A stretch of 64,000 bases of DNA from Saccharothrix saharensis (GTDB lineage Bacteria; Actinomycetota; Actinomycetes; Mycobacteriales; Pseudonocardiaceae), in NCBI RefSeq assembly GCF_006716745.1, contig NZ_VFPP01000001.1, positions 6,459,386 through 6,523,385 on the forward strand, in the 5' to 3' direction. This document shows, in pieces, positions 1 through 7,681 of the stretch (its first letter is position 1; every line of letters starts with the position of its first letter). The translations under genes and the position numbers were made by a program. A model generated the notes under the pieces. It made no database searches. It saw only the letters and a program-made list of their open reading frames with translations, and was not told the DNA's origin.

Positions 1-1
1 C

Positions 2-676
2 GACCCGCGCGCGAAGCTCGACCGGCGGTACCGCCGGTCGAGCCGCGTGCTCACCTTCTGGCTGATCGTGCTGGCCCTGCTCACCGCGGTCGGCACGCTC
101 GCCATCGTGGGCGTGATCGCGCCAGGCATCGGTGTCGGCGCGGCCCTCGGGTTCGCCGGCACCTCCGTGCTGGCCGTCCGCACGAACTTCAGGATGAGGG
201 CCATCGACGCCCAGCGGCGGGAGTTGCAGGCCGCGCCGGTGCGTGAGCCTCTCCCCGCCCGCTCCTCCGGCGCGCGGCAGCCGATGGAACGGCTAGAGGA
301 GGCCGAGGACACGTTGCGGGAGCTGCTGCGCCAGCTCGACTCGGCGGCGTTGACGTCCGTCCCCACCGACTCGGTCGAGCAGGCCCGCGCCACCGGCACC
401 GAGGCGTCCGCCGCGATCCGGGCCGTGTCGCGGCAGCTCCAGGCCGTGGAACGGGCGCGGGACACGGCCCCGCCGCTGGACCGCGCCCCGCTGGTCGAGG
501 GCGTGCGAAGACTGAGGGCACAGCTCGACGAGGGCGTGGACGGGTACTGCGGCCTGGTCGCCGCGGCCGGCCGGGTGCTCGCCGAGAGCACCGCGTCCAA
601 CCCCCGGCAGGTGCTGGGCGACGCCACGGACCACCTCGCCGGCCTGGCGTCGGCGCTGCGCGAGCTGTCGCGCTGA
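2..676 (+). CDS. pspM: PspM-like envelope stress membrane protein, 5' end outside window
   Basis: The reading frame is open from the first bases (DPRAKLDRRYRRSSR before the GTG at 47), so the true start lies upstream and the GTG is probably internal. After a basic stretch come two hydrophobic segments (about residues 16-55), then a soluble part with RQPMERLEEAEDTLRELL, a helical region and LRAQLDEGVDGYCGLVAAAGR near the C-terminus. This arrangement resembles actinobacterial PspM, the membrane partner of PspA in phage-shock envelope stress defence. PspA would be expected upstream, outside the window. The family call is by recalled similarity only; a generic membrane protein is the alternative. 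Confidence 0.55.
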   Translation, partial: DPRAKLDRRYRRSSRVLTFWLIVLALLTAVGTLAIVGVIAPGIGVGAALGFAGTSVLAVRTNFRMRAIDAQRRELQAAPVREPLPARSSGARQPMERLEEAEDTLRELLRQLDSAALTSVPTDSVEQARATGTEASAAIRAVSRQLQAVERARDTAPPLDRAPLVEGVRRLRAQLDEGVDGYCGLVAAAGRVLAESTASNPRQVLGDATDHLAGLASALRELSR

Positions 677-822
677 ACGGCTGCGGATCTCCGCACCGTC
701 GGCCGCGCGGCCATCTGCACGAACGCAATTACGTCACGTTGCGTAGCGGAGTTCGGCTGTTCTCGCAGCCGCAGTGGCGTGCGCTGCTGCGATCGTGTGA
801 TTATCAGACCGTTATCTAGCCG

Positions 823-844
823 CTGCCACTACTTGGCGTGGCAG
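823..844. promoter_or_regulatory. Inverted repeat in the leader of the uracil permease gene
   Basis: CTGCCAC (823-829) and GTGGCAG (838-844) form a perfect 7-bp inverted repeat with an 8-nt spacer, about 50 bp before the permease GTG. It could be an operator or an mRNA hairpin. The rest of the 677-896 gap shows nothing else I can name. Confidence 0.3.
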
Positions 845-896
845 GATCCCTGGGTCGGACAGCGTGGTCCGTCCTGGTCGCCGGGGAGGTCATTGA

Positions 897-2141
897 GTGG
901 CGTTGTGGACCGTGCGCGGCGATGGCCGCCCCACCGATGGTGATGCCATCGCGCCGCAGGAGCGGCTGAGCTGGCCGCGCACCATCGGCTTCGGCGCCCA
1001 GCACCTGGTCGCCATGGCAGGCGCCACGATCCTCGTCCCCGCCACCACCGGCCTCCCGGTCAGCACCACCCTGCTGTTCTCCGGCGTCGGCACCCTGCTG
1101 TTCCTGCTGATCACCCGCAACCGCGTGCCCAGCTACCTCGGCGCGTCCTTCGCGTTCATCGCGCCGCTGTCCGCCGCCCGGGACGAGGGCATCGCCGCGC
1201 AGCTCGGCGGCGTGCTCGCGGCCGGCCTCCTGGTGATCATCATCGGGGTGGCGGTGAAGGCCCTGGGCGTGCGGCTGCTGGAGGCCGTGATGCCGCCGGC
1301 GGTGACCGGCGCGGTGGTCGTGCTGATCGGGCTCAACCTGTCGCACCGGGCCACCGACTCGTTCTCCGAGCAGCCGCTGCTGGCCGCGGTCACGCTGGGC
1401 GTGATCCTGCTGTGCGGCGTGCTGGGGCGCGGCACGGCGTTCCGCTTCTCCATCCTCATCGGCGTGCTCGCCGGGTGGGCGCTGGGCTTCTGGCTCGGCC
1501 TGGTCGACACGGCCGCGGTGGGCCGGGCCGCGTGGTTCGGGCTGCCCGAGTTCCACGCGCCGGAACTGCGGCCGTCGGTCACCCTGCTGGTGCTGCCGGT
1601 GGTGATCGTGCTGGTCGCGGAGGGCGTTGGTCACGTGAAGGCGATCGGCGCGCTGACCGGCCGCAACCTCGACGGCAACGTCGGCGACTCGATCATCGCC
1701 AACGGCGTGTCCACCGCGCTGGCCGGGTTCGGCGGCGGGTCCGGCACCACCACCTACTCCGAGAACATCGGCGTGATGGGCGTGACCAGGGTCTTCTCCA
1801 CCGCCGCGTACGCGGTGACCGGGGTGGCCGCGGTGCTGATGTCGTTCTCGCCGAAGGTCACCGCCGTGCTCGCGACCATCCCGGCGGGCGTGGTCGGCGG
1901 GGCGACGCTGGTGCTGCTCGGCCTGATCAGCCTGGTCGGCGTGCGCGTGTGGACGGACAACCGGGTCGACCTCGCCAACCCGGGCAACGCGCTGGTCGGC
2001 GGCGCGGCCCTGGTCGCGGGCGTGGGCGACCTGACGCTGGAGCTGGGCGACATGGAGCTGGGCGGCCTGGTCTGGGGCTCGCTGCTGGTGGTCATCCTGC
2101 ACCCGCTCCTGCGCTGGCTGGGCACCATCCGCAAGGCGTAG
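897..2141 (+). CDS. Uracil/xanthine permease (NCS2 family)
   Basis: A 414-residue polytopic membrane protein that should import uracil or xanthine with protons. The N-terminal SWPRTIGFGAQHLVAMAGATI and the signature around TTTYSENIGVMGVTRV (about residues 282-297) are typical of the NCS2 family, as is NRVPSYLGASFAFIAP in the first third. The GTG start follows GGGGAGG at 883-889 with good spacing. It converges on pyrD with only 3 bp between the stop codons, so two pyrimidine-related genes lie end to end: one salvages the base, the other makes it de novo. The substrate (uracil or xanthine) cannot be fixed from the sequence. Confidence 0.85.
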   Translation: MALWTVRGDGRPTDGDAIAPQERLSWPRTIGFGAQHLVAMAGATILVPATTGLPVSTTLLFSGVGTLLFLLITRNRVPSYLGASFAFIAPLSAARDEGIAAQLGGVLAAGLLVIIIGVAVKALGVRLLEAVMPPAVTGAVVVLIGLNLSHRATDSFSEQPLLAAVTLGVILLCGVLGRGTAFRFSILIGVLAGWALGFWLGLVDTAAVGRAAWFGLPEFHAPELRPSVTLLVLPVVIVLVAEGVGHVKAIGALTGRNLDGNVGDSIIANGVSTALAGFGGGSGTTTYSENIGVMGVTRVFSTAAYAVTGVAAVLMSFSPKVTAVLATIPAGVVGGATLVLLGLISLVGVRVWTDNRVDLANPGNALVGGAALVAGVGDLTLELGDMELGGLVWGSLLVVILHPLLRWLGTIRKA

Positions 2142-2144
2142 CGG

Positions 2145-3167
2145 TCAGCGCAGGGCGCGGTTGATGCGCCGGACCAGCCCGGGGCCCTCGTAGATGAAGC
2201 CCGTGTAGACCTGGAGCAGGCTCGCGCCCGCGTCCAGCATCCGCTTCGCGTCGTCCGGGCCCGCGATGCCGCCGACGCCGATGATCGGCAGCCTGCCGTC
2301 GGTCTCCCGGCTGACGAACCGCACCACCTCGCGGGCCCGCGCCGCCAGCGGCCGCCCGCTCAGCCCGCCCGCCTCGTGCGCCAGGCGCCGGTCGGCGGGG
2401 GCCAGCCCGTCGCGCGACACCGTGGTGTTGGTCGCGATCAGGCCGCTGACCCCGTGCGCCGCGCACACCTCCAGCAGCTCGGCGATCGCCGGCTCGGTCA
2501 GGTCCGGCGCGATCTTGACCAGGATCGGCTTGACCGGCTTCGCCCCGGCCAGCTCGCGCGCGGTGTCGTTCAGGGCGGACAGCAGCTCGGTCAGCGCACC
2601 CCGGTCCTGGAGGCTGCGCAGGCCGGGCGTGTTCGGCGAGCTGATGTTGATCGCGAAGTAGTCGCCGTGGCGGTAGAGCGCGCGCAGGGACGTCCGGTAG
2701 TCCTCCACCGCGTCCTCGACCGGCGTCACCTTGGACTTGCCCAGGCTGATGCCCAGCGGCACGGCCAGCGGGCCGAGGCGGTCGAGCCGGTTGGCCAGCT
2801 CCAGGGCGCCGTCGTTGTTGAAGCCCATCCGGTTGATGATCGCCTCGCTGTCGCGCAACCGGAACAGGCGCGGCTTCGGGTTGCCCGGCTGCGGGTGCCG
2901 GGTGACCGTGCCGACCTCGACGAACCCGAACCCGAGCGCGCCCCACGCGGGCAGCGCCCGGCCGTTCTTGTCCAGCCCGGCCGCCAGCCCGACCGGGTTG
3001 GGGAACCGGACGCCGAACACGGTGCGCCCGGCCGCCGGCTTGCGCCGCACGAGCTTCGCCGCCGGGCTCAGCCGCGCCAGCACGCCGAGGGTGGTCTCGT
3101 GGACCCGCTCCGCGTCGCCGCCGTGCATCCGGAACAACGCCTTGCGCACCACGCTCTTGTAGACCAC
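2145..3167 (-). CDS. pyrD: Dihydroorotate dehydrogenase (quinone), class 2
   Basis: Oxidises dihydroorotate to orotate in pyrimidine synthesis, passing electrons to membrane quinone. Class 2 features are visible: an N-terminal helical extension (VVYKSVVRKALFRMHGGDAE), NPVGLAAGLDKNG for FMN, FAINISSPNTPGLRSLQ with the catalytic serine, and the C-terminal GVGGI and GASLLQVYTGFIYEGP phosphate-binding parts. The frame runs upstream to 3251, but GTG at 3167 gives the normal 340-residue length and lies 10 bp after the nei2 stop. It is the last gene of a leftward parA-lysE-nei2-pyrD run. Confidence 0.93.
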   Translation of the reverse strand: MVYKSVVRKALFRMHGGDAERVHETTLGVLARLSPAAKLVRRKPAAGRTVFGVRFPNPVGLAAGLDKNGRALPAWGALGFGFVEVGTVTRHPQPGNPKPRLFRLRDSEAIINRMGFNNDGALELANRLDRLGPLAVPLGISLGKSKVTPVEDAVEDYRTSLRALYRHGDYFAINISSPNTPGLRSLQDRGALTELLSALNDTARELAGAKPVKPILVKIAPDLTEPAIAELLEVCAAHGVSGLIATNTTVSRDGLAPADRRLAHEAGGLSGRPLAARAREVVRFVSRETDGRLPIIGVGGIAGPDDAKRMLDAGASLLQVYTGFIYEGPGLVRRINRALR

Positions 3168-3177
3168 GCCGGCAACC

Positions 3178-3972
3178 CTAAGCGATCGGCCCTGGCTGGC
3201 AGCGCGGGCACCAGTACGCGGGACGCTCCAGCACGCCCGCGCCCTGCCCACCGACGCGCACCCTCGTCCCGCATCTCAGGCACGGCTTGCCGGCGCGCTC
3301 GAACACCCAGTGCTGCCGTCCCCGTCCCAGCAGACCGGTCGTGCTCTGCTCCGGCCGCCACGCGTTGGCCAGCAGCAGCTTGCGCGCCAACCGCACGACC
3401 TCCGCGGGGTCCACCGCCGACACGGGGCTCCACGGGGAGACGCCGAGCAGGAAGCACACCTCGGCCTTGTAGAGGTTCCCCACGCCCGCCACCACGCGCT
3501 GGTCGAGCAGGGCGAGCCCCAGCTCGCGGTCCGGGTCGGCGACGAGCCGGGCGACCGCCTCGGCGGCGCGTTCGTCGTCCCACCCGCCCAGCAGGTCCGG
3601 CCCCAGGTGGCCGACCAGCCGCGACTCCTGGTCGGTCGGCAGCAGCTCCAGGTCGTGCAGCGCGAACCCCACCGCGACCCGCTCCGGCACCTCCAGCAGC
3701 GCCCGCACCTGGTGCCCGGGCCGTTGCCAGCGCTCGCCGGGCCGGTAGAGGTGCCACGCGCCGTCCATCCGGAAGTGGCTGTGCAGGCTCAGGTCGCCGG
3801 AGAACCGGGTGAACAGGTGCTTGCCGACCGAGCGCACACCCAGCACGTCCCGCCCGCTCAGGTCCGCGGTGGCCCACCTCGGGTGGCGCAGCTCGCCGCG
3901 CAGCAGCGTGCGGCCGGCCAGCGCCTCGTCCAGGCGGCGGCCGGCCAGGAAGACCGTGTCACCCTCGGGCAC
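3178..3972 (-). CDS. nei2: Fpg/Nei family DNA glycosylase, Nei2-like
   Basis: A base-excision repair enzyme that should remove oxidised bases and cut the strand by beta/delta elimination. It starts MPEGDT: Pro2 is the catalytic nucleophile and Glu3 its partner, and PEGDT rather than PEL places it nearer endonuclease VIII than MutM. GKHLF (about residues 50-54) holds the conserved lysine. A C-terminal zinc finger is complete, with CLRC and CPRC pairs. At 264 residues it is full length. Its first 14 bp overlap the end of the lysE-like gene, so translation is probably coupled. Substrate preference among the Nei-like enzymes is inferred. Confidence 0.85.
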   Translation of the reverse strand: MPEGDTVFLAGRRLDEALAGRTLLRGELRHPRWATADLSGRDVLGVRSVGKHLFTRFSGDLSLHSHFRMDGAWHLYRPGERWQRPGHQVRALLEVPERVAVGFALHDLELLPTDQESRLVGHLGPDLLGGWDDERAAEAVARLVADPDRELGLALLDQRVVAGVGNLYKAEVCFLLGVSPWSPVSAVDPAEVVRLARKLLLANAWRPEQSTTGLLGRGRQHWVFERAGKPCLRCGTRVRVGGQGAGVLERPAYWCPRCQPGPIA

Positions 3973-4591
3973 CGCTGTCCAAGGCCACTTTCAGGCCGAA
4001 CCCGACCAGCACGGACGCGGTGAGCCGCTCGGTCCACCGCCGCACCGCGGGCCTGGTCAGCACGACCACCGCCCGCCCGGCCAGCCACACCACCACGAGC
4101 TGCCACACCTGGCCGATGGCCACGTGCACGCCGACCAGCAGCGCGCCCCACCCGGCCGACGCCTGGTCGGCCGGCAGGAACTGGGGGAGCAGGCTCAGGT
4201 AGAACACACCGATCTTCGGGTTGAGCAGGTTCGTGGTGAGCCCGGTCCGCAACGCCTGCGCGGAGGTGGTCGACGGCACGTCGACGGGCCGTTCGAGCCG
4301 GCCGCGCCACGACTTCCACAGCGCCGACCCGCCCAGCCACAGCAGGTACGCCGCGCCCGCGTACCGCACGACGTCGTAGGCGAGCCGGGACGCCACCAGC
4401 AGCGCGGTCAGCCCGGCGATGCTCGCCGCGCCCCACACCAGGCAGCCCAACGTGGTGCCGAACCCGCCGATCACACCGGCCTTGCGGCCACCGCCCAGCA
4501 CCATGCGCAACAGCATCATGGTGTCCAGGCCGGGCGTGATCGTGAGCAGGACGGCCGCGACGGTGAACGCCAGGAGAGCCGCCGTGCTCAC
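3959..4591 (-). CDS. LysE/RhtB family amino acid exporter
   Basis: A 210-residue membrane protein of the LysE/RhtB superfamily. It begins with a hydrophobic helix ending in LLTITPGLDTMMLLR (the conserved TPGP-like motif), has a strongly hydrophobic second segment, and carries NLLNPKIGVFYLSLLPQFLP in the middle, the family hallmark. It should export an amino acid or a derivative; the substrate is unknown. GTG at 4591 overlaps the parA stop as GTGA, which decides the start although the frame stays open upstream. It lies between parA and nei2 in a tightly packed operon with no obvious functional link. Confidence 0.85.
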   Translation of the reverse strand: MSTAALLAFTVAAVLLTITPGLDTMMLLRMVLGGGRKAGVIGGFGTTLGCLVWGAASIAGLTALLVASRLAYDVVRYAGAAYLLWLGGSALWKSWRGRLERPVDVPSTTSAQALRTGLTTNLLNPKIGVFYLSLLPQFLPADQASAGWGALLVGVHVAIGQVWQLVVVWLAGRAVVVLTRPAVRRWTERLTASVLVGFGLKVALDSGARG

Positions 4592-5424
4592 GCGTCCACC
4601 GCTTCCTCGATCTCCTCGTCGTCGAAGTCGTGGTGCACGGCCCGGCGCCTGCTGCGGCTGATCCGCAGTATCCGGGCGAGCAGCAGGTTGAACGCCAGCG
4701 CGACCTCGCGCGCGCCCGGCGTGCCCCACTCGTGGATCGGCATGCACGCGCCCTGCGCCTGCTGCACGGCGAGCCGGTCCGGCAACGCCACCGGCATCAC
4801 CAGCGGCCCGAAGATGTCGCGCAGCTCGTCGATGCGGAACTGGTGCTCGTGCGACCTCGGCCGCACCCGGTTCACCACCACGCCCAGCGGCTGCAGGTCC
4901 TCGTTGTGCTCGCGCTCGGCCTGCACCGCCTCGAACGCCCGCTGCACACCGGCCACCGCGAACATCGTCGGCTCGGTCACCAGCAGCGCGCGGTCCGCCG
5001 CCACCAGCGCCGACCGGGTCAGCTGGCCCAGCGACGGCGGGCAGTCCAGCAGCACCAGCTGGTAGGGCTCCTCGTCGTCCTGGAGCAGCCGCAGCGCCTC
5101 GCGCAGCCGGCCGAGCCGCGTCTCGCCCGGGTCGGGGTGGTTCAACGACTCCGCGTCCTCCGACCCGGCCAGCACGTCCACGCCGTCGCCCCACGCGCTG
5201 GGCGCGATGGCCTTGTCCAGCGTGTCGCGGCTCGGGTCCTGCAGCACGTCGTAGATGCTGGCCTCGGTGTCGTCGGGTTCGAGCGTCGAAGTGGCGTTGC
5301 ACTGCGGATCGAGGTCGATGACCAGCGTGCGGACGCCGCGCCGCAGCGCCGCCGACGCCAGGCCGAGCGCGACCGTCGTCTTCCCAACGCCACCCTTGAG
5401 GCTGAGCACCGCCACCGTATGCAC
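4588..5424 (-). CDS. Orphan ParA-like (MinD/ParA) ATPase
   Basis: A deviant Walker A motif, KGGVGKTT, begins about residue 10, followed by VIDLDPQ (switch I) and LLDCPPSLG (Walker B), which define a ParA/Soj-type ATPase. It ends in a basic-acidic tail (RISRSRRRAV, then DDEEIEE). No parB gene or parS site is seen nearby, so it probably positions something other than the chromosome, or its partner is elsewhere. I chose GTG at 5424 over ATG at 5460. The hexamer TAGGCT lies exactly 7 nt upstream, which fits a leaderless mRNA, while the ATG at 5460 overlaps the start codon of the divergent methyltransferase. Confidence 0.8.
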   Translation of the reverse strand: MHTVAVLSLKGGVGKTTVALGLASAALRRGVRTLVIDLDPQCNATSTLEPDDTEASIYDVLQDPSRDTLDKAIAPSAWGDGVDVLAGSEDAESLNHPDPGETRLGRLREALRLLQDDEEPYQLVLLDCPPSLGQLTRSALVAADRALLVTEPTMFAVAGVQRAFEAVQAEREHNEDLQPLGVVVNRVRPRSHEHQFRIDELRDIFGPLVMPVALPDRLAVQQAQGACMPIHEWGTPGAREVALAFNLLLARILRISRSRRRAVHHDFDDEEIEEAVDA

Positions 5425-5431
5425 GTAGTGC

Positions 5432-5437
5432 AGCCTA
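5432..5437 (-). promoter_or_regulatory. -10 hexamer of leaderless parA-like gene
   Basis: TAGGCT on the minus strand, 7 nt before the GTG at 5424. No clear -35 is seen. It sits 7 bp from the oppositely directed -10 of the methyltransferase gene (5445-5450), so the two promoters overlap back to back. Confidence 0.5.
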
Positions 5438-5444
5438 CGGCCCT

Positions 5445-5450
5445 TACGCT
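5445..5450 (+). promoter_or_regulatory. -10 hexamer of leaderless methyltransferase gene
   Basis: TACGCT, 8 nt before the ATG at 5459. No ribosome binding site precedes that ATG, which fits transcription starting at or next to the start codon. Confidence 0.45.
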
Positions 5451-5458
5451 CTACGTCC

Positions 5459-6181
5459 ATGCGACCGGACGCCGTACACAGGGTGCTCGACGCCGAGCTG
5501 ACCGCCGCGCGCGACCGCCGGGGCGGTGAACCGCCGCGCGTGCTCGACGTGGGCGGCGGCAGCGGCGTGTGGGCCGTGCCGCTGGCCGTGGCCGGGTGCT
5601 CGGTGACGGTGGTCGACCCGAGCCCGGACGCGCTGGCGACGTTGCACCGCCGTGCGGCCGACGAGGGCGTGCTGGACCGCGTCACCGCTGTCCAGGGCGA
5701 CACGGACGCGTTGGACCGGGACGCCTCGGCGGACCTCGTGCTGGGGCACGGCCTGCTGGAGGTCGTGGACGACGCCGGTGCCGCGCTGGCCGCGCTGGCC
5801 GCCGCCACGGTGCCGGGCGGCGCGGTGTCCTTGCTGGTGGCGAACCGGTACGCGGCCGTGCTGCACCGGGCCATCGCAGGCCGGCTGGTCGACGCGCGGC
5901 GGCTGCTGGACGACGAGGCCGGTCAGCTCGCGGGCACGCGCGACCCGTTGCTGCGCCGGTTCGACGTGGCCGGGCTGGAGGCGTTGGTGCTGGCCGCGGG
6001 CCTGAAGGTGGAGCTGGTGCAGGGGCACGGCGTGGTGTCGGACCTGGTGCCGGGCTCGGTGCTGGAGACCAGCCCCGGCGCCGCGGAGGCGTTGGCCGAG
6101 CTGGAGCTGGCCGCGTCGACCCGTTCGCCGCTGCGCGACGTGGCCGCCCGGTTGCACGTCCTGGGCCGAAAGCCCGCCTGA
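5459..6181 (+). CDS. SAM-dependent methyltransferase, class I, substrate unknown
   Basis: A 240-residue class I methyltransferase. VLDVGGGSGVWAVPLA (about residues 28-43) is the SAM-binding glycine loop, VTVVDPSPDAL holds the acidic residue for the ribose, and ADLVLGHGLLEVVDD is the post-loop motif. Nothing indicates the substrate; the sequence resembles UbiE/SmtA-type small-molecule methyltransferases. It is divergent from parA and upstream of two sigma factor genes. The start MRPDAVHRVLDAEL has no Shine-Dalgarno sequence but has TACGCT 8 nt upstream. An inverted repeat directly after the stop (6183-6215) may end its transcript. Confidence 0.75.
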   Translation: MRPDAVHRVLDAELTAARDRRGGEPPRVLDVGGGSGVWAVPLAVAGCSVTVVDPSPDALATLHRRAADEGVLDRVTAVQGDTDALDRDASADLVLGHGLLEVVDDAGAALAALAAATVPGGAVSLLVANRYAAVLHRAIAGRLVDARRLLDDEAGQLAGTRDPLLRRFDVAGLEALVLAAGLKVELVQGHGVVSDLVPGSVLETSPGAAEALAELELAASTRSPLRDVAARLHVLGRKPA

Positions 6182-6182
6182 G

Positions 6183-6215
6183 TGCGGTAGAACGGAGGTT
6201 CCGCCGCCTACCGCA
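6183..6215 (+). terminator. Hairpin between methyltransferase and sigma factor genes
   Basis: TGCGGTAG (6183-6190) and CTACCGCA (6208-6215) form a perfect 8-bp stem with a 17-nt loop that itself holds CGGA/TCCG. There is no T-run. It may be a weak terminator, or an operator or attenuator for the sigma factor downstream. Confidence 0.4.
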
Positions 6216-6228
6216 GAGGACGACCGCC

Positions 6229-6261
6229 ATGGGAGACCCGCACTTAGCCGGGGCCGGCTGA
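6229..6261 (+). CDS. Possible 10-residue leader peptide before the first sigma factor
   Basis: ATG at 6229 with AGAGGA 8 nt upstream opens a 10-codon frame (MGDPHLAGAG) whose TGA shares its final A with the ATG of the sigma factor gene. The sigma ATG has no good ribosome site of its own, so reading this small ORF could couple its translation. Whether the peptide itself matters is unknown. Confidence 0.35.
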   Translation: MGDPHLAGAG

Positions 6262-6851
6262 TGGCCGGACCCGCGCCCGAGAACCTGGAGGACGACGTCC
6301 GCGCCGCGGTCGCCGGTGACGAGCGGGCGGTCGCCGCGGTGCTGGCCGCCGTCCGGCCGCTGGTGGTGCGCTACTGCCGCGCCCGCGTGGGCCGGCAGGA
6401 GCGGTCGGCCACGTCGGCCGACGACGTGGCCCAGGACGTGTGCCTGGCCTTGTTGACCGCGTTGCCGACGTACAAGGACCACGGCCGGCCGTTCCTGGCC
6501 TTCGTGTACGGCATCGCGGCCCACAAAGTCGCCGACGCGCACCGCGCGGCGTTGCGCAACCGCGCCGAGCCGGTGCCCGAGCTGCCCGACACCCCGGACG
6601 ACGAGCACGTGGGCCCGGAGCAGTCGGCGCTGCGTCTGGAGCTGTCGCAGCGGATGGGCGAGCTGCTGCGGCTGCTGCCCGACAAGCAGCGGGAGATCCT
6701 CGTCCTGCGGGTGGTGGTCGGGCTCACGGCCGACCAGACCGCCGACGCCGTCGACGCCACGCCCGGCGCGGTCCGGGTCGCGCAGCACCGCGCGTTGACC
6801 CGCCTCCGCCGGGAGATCGACCGAGCTCTCGTCACGCAGCGCAGCCGCTAA
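6261..6851 (+). CDS. SigD/ShbA-type RNA polymerase sigma factor, copy 1
   Basis: A 196-residue group 4 sigma factor. Region 2 spans about residues 30-95, including RYCRARVG, ADDVAQDVCLALL and GRPFLAFVYGIAAHKVADAHR. Region 4 is LLPDKQREILVLRVVVGLTADQTADAV followed by the helix-turn-helix TPGAVRVAQHRALTRLR. The wording matches mycobacterial SigD and Streptomyces ShbA, the latter known to drive hrdB, the main sigma gene. The anti-sigma gene found beside mycobacterial sigD is absent here. A near-copy follows directly on the same strand. Translation is probably coupled to the 10-codon ORF upstream. Confidence 0.85.
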   Translation: MAGPAPENLEDDVRAAVAGDERAVAAVLAAVRPLVVRYCRARVGRQERSATSADDVAQDVCLALLTALPTYKDHGRPFLAFVYGIAAHKVADAHRAALRNRAEPVPELPDTPDDEHVGPEQSALRLELSQRMGELLRLLPDKQREILVLRVVVGLTADQTADAVDATPGAVRVAQHRALTRLRREIDRALVTQRSR

Positions 6852-6877
6852 CCCGGTGTGGGTTACTCCGTTAGCGG
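6845..6877. promoter_or_regulatory. Nested inverted repeats between the two sigma factor genes
   Basis: CCGCTAA (6845-6851, overlapping the stop codon of copy 1) pairs with TTAGCGG (6871-6877). Inside, TAACCC (6849-6854) could pair instead with GGGTTA (6860-6865). The two stems are mutually exclusive, so this could be a terminator, an attenuator or a binding site in front of copy 2. Confidence 0.4.
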
Positions 6878-6996
6878 TCCAAACGCCGCCATTCGGGGTA
6901 ACTTTCTGTGAGTCGCGTCATCTGCGCGTGGGACCGGCGTCGCGTTCGCATGTGCCCCCGAGGGTCGTCCAGCGCGCGGACGCCGAGGAGCTCGTG

Positions 6997-7674
6997 ATGA
7001 CAGCTGTGGTGGTTGGGTTTTCGGTGGTGCCGTCACTTCGCGGCAACGCGGGGAGGGCGGTGGTGTCCGTGCCGGGCGAGGACGCGCCGTCCTCCTCATC
7101 GGCACGTGGGGAAGGGGGTCCGGAGTCGTACGTCGAAGCGGCGGTCAGGGGTGACCGGCGGGCGGTCGAGGCGTTGCTGGCCGAGATCAGACCCGTGATC
7201 GTGAAGTACTGCCGGGCCAGGGTCGGCCACGGTCAGCGGTCGTCGGCGTCGGCGGAGGACGTGGCCCAGGAGGTCTGCCTCGCCGTGCTCAAGGCGCTGC
7301 CCAACTACCGGGAGCAGGGCCGGCCGTTCCTGGCGTTCGTCTACGGCATCGCGGCGCACAAGGTCGCCGACGCGCACCGGGCTTCGGCGCGCAACCGGGC
7401 CGAGTCCGTGCCGGAGCTGCCCGACGGCGCGGGCGTCGAGCCCGGCCCCGAGCAGCGGGCGCTGCACGGCGAGCTGTCCGAGCGGATGGGCCGGCTGCTC
7501 AACGTCCTGCCGGACCGGCAGCGCGAGATCCTGGTGCTGCGCGTCGTGCTCGGCCTGTCCGCCGAGGAGACCGCGACGGCCGTCGGCTCCACGCCCGGCG
7601 CGGTCCGGGTGGCCCAGCACCGGGCCCTGACCAGGTTGCGCAAGGCGTTGGACGAGGCGCAGCACGGCGCGTGA
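6997..7674 (+). CDS. SigD/ShbA-type RNA polymerase sigma factor, copy 2
   Basis: A 225-residue paralogue of the sigma factor just upstream. It keeps the same landmarks: KYCRARVG, AEDVAQEVCLAVLKALP, the identical GRPFLAFVYGIAAHKVADAH block and TPGAVRVAQHRALTRLRK. It differs by an N-terminal extension of about 40 residues, rich in Ser and Gly. GAGGAG at 6985-6990 places ATG 6997 well; GTG codons at 7060, 7063 and 7069 after GGGAGGG are the alternative and would remove most of the extension. No anti-sigma gene is adjacent. Tandem duplication followed by divergence is the simplest origin. Confidence 0.83.
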   Translation: MTAVVVGFSVVPSLRGNAGRAVVSVPGEDAPSSSSARGEGGPESYVEAAVRGDRRAVEALLAEIRPVIVKYCRARVGHGQRSSASAEDVAQEVCLAVLKALPNYREQGRPFLAFVYGIAAHKVADAHRASARNRAESVPELPDGAGVEPGPEQRALHGELSERMGRLLNVLPDRQREILVLRVVLGLSAEETATAVGSTPGAVRVAQHRALTRLRKALDEAQHGA

Positions 7675-7681
7675 CCGCGCC

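Noticed and set aside
816..2102. Long minus-strand frame opposite the uracil permease gene
   Set aside because: His/Gln/Arg-rich translation typical of an antisense shadow; the plus-strand protein is a clear NCS2 permease.
6915..6924. GCGTCATCTG shared with the palindrome at 12213
   Set aside because: Only ten bases match and the dyad is not kept here; chance agreement is likely in this composition.
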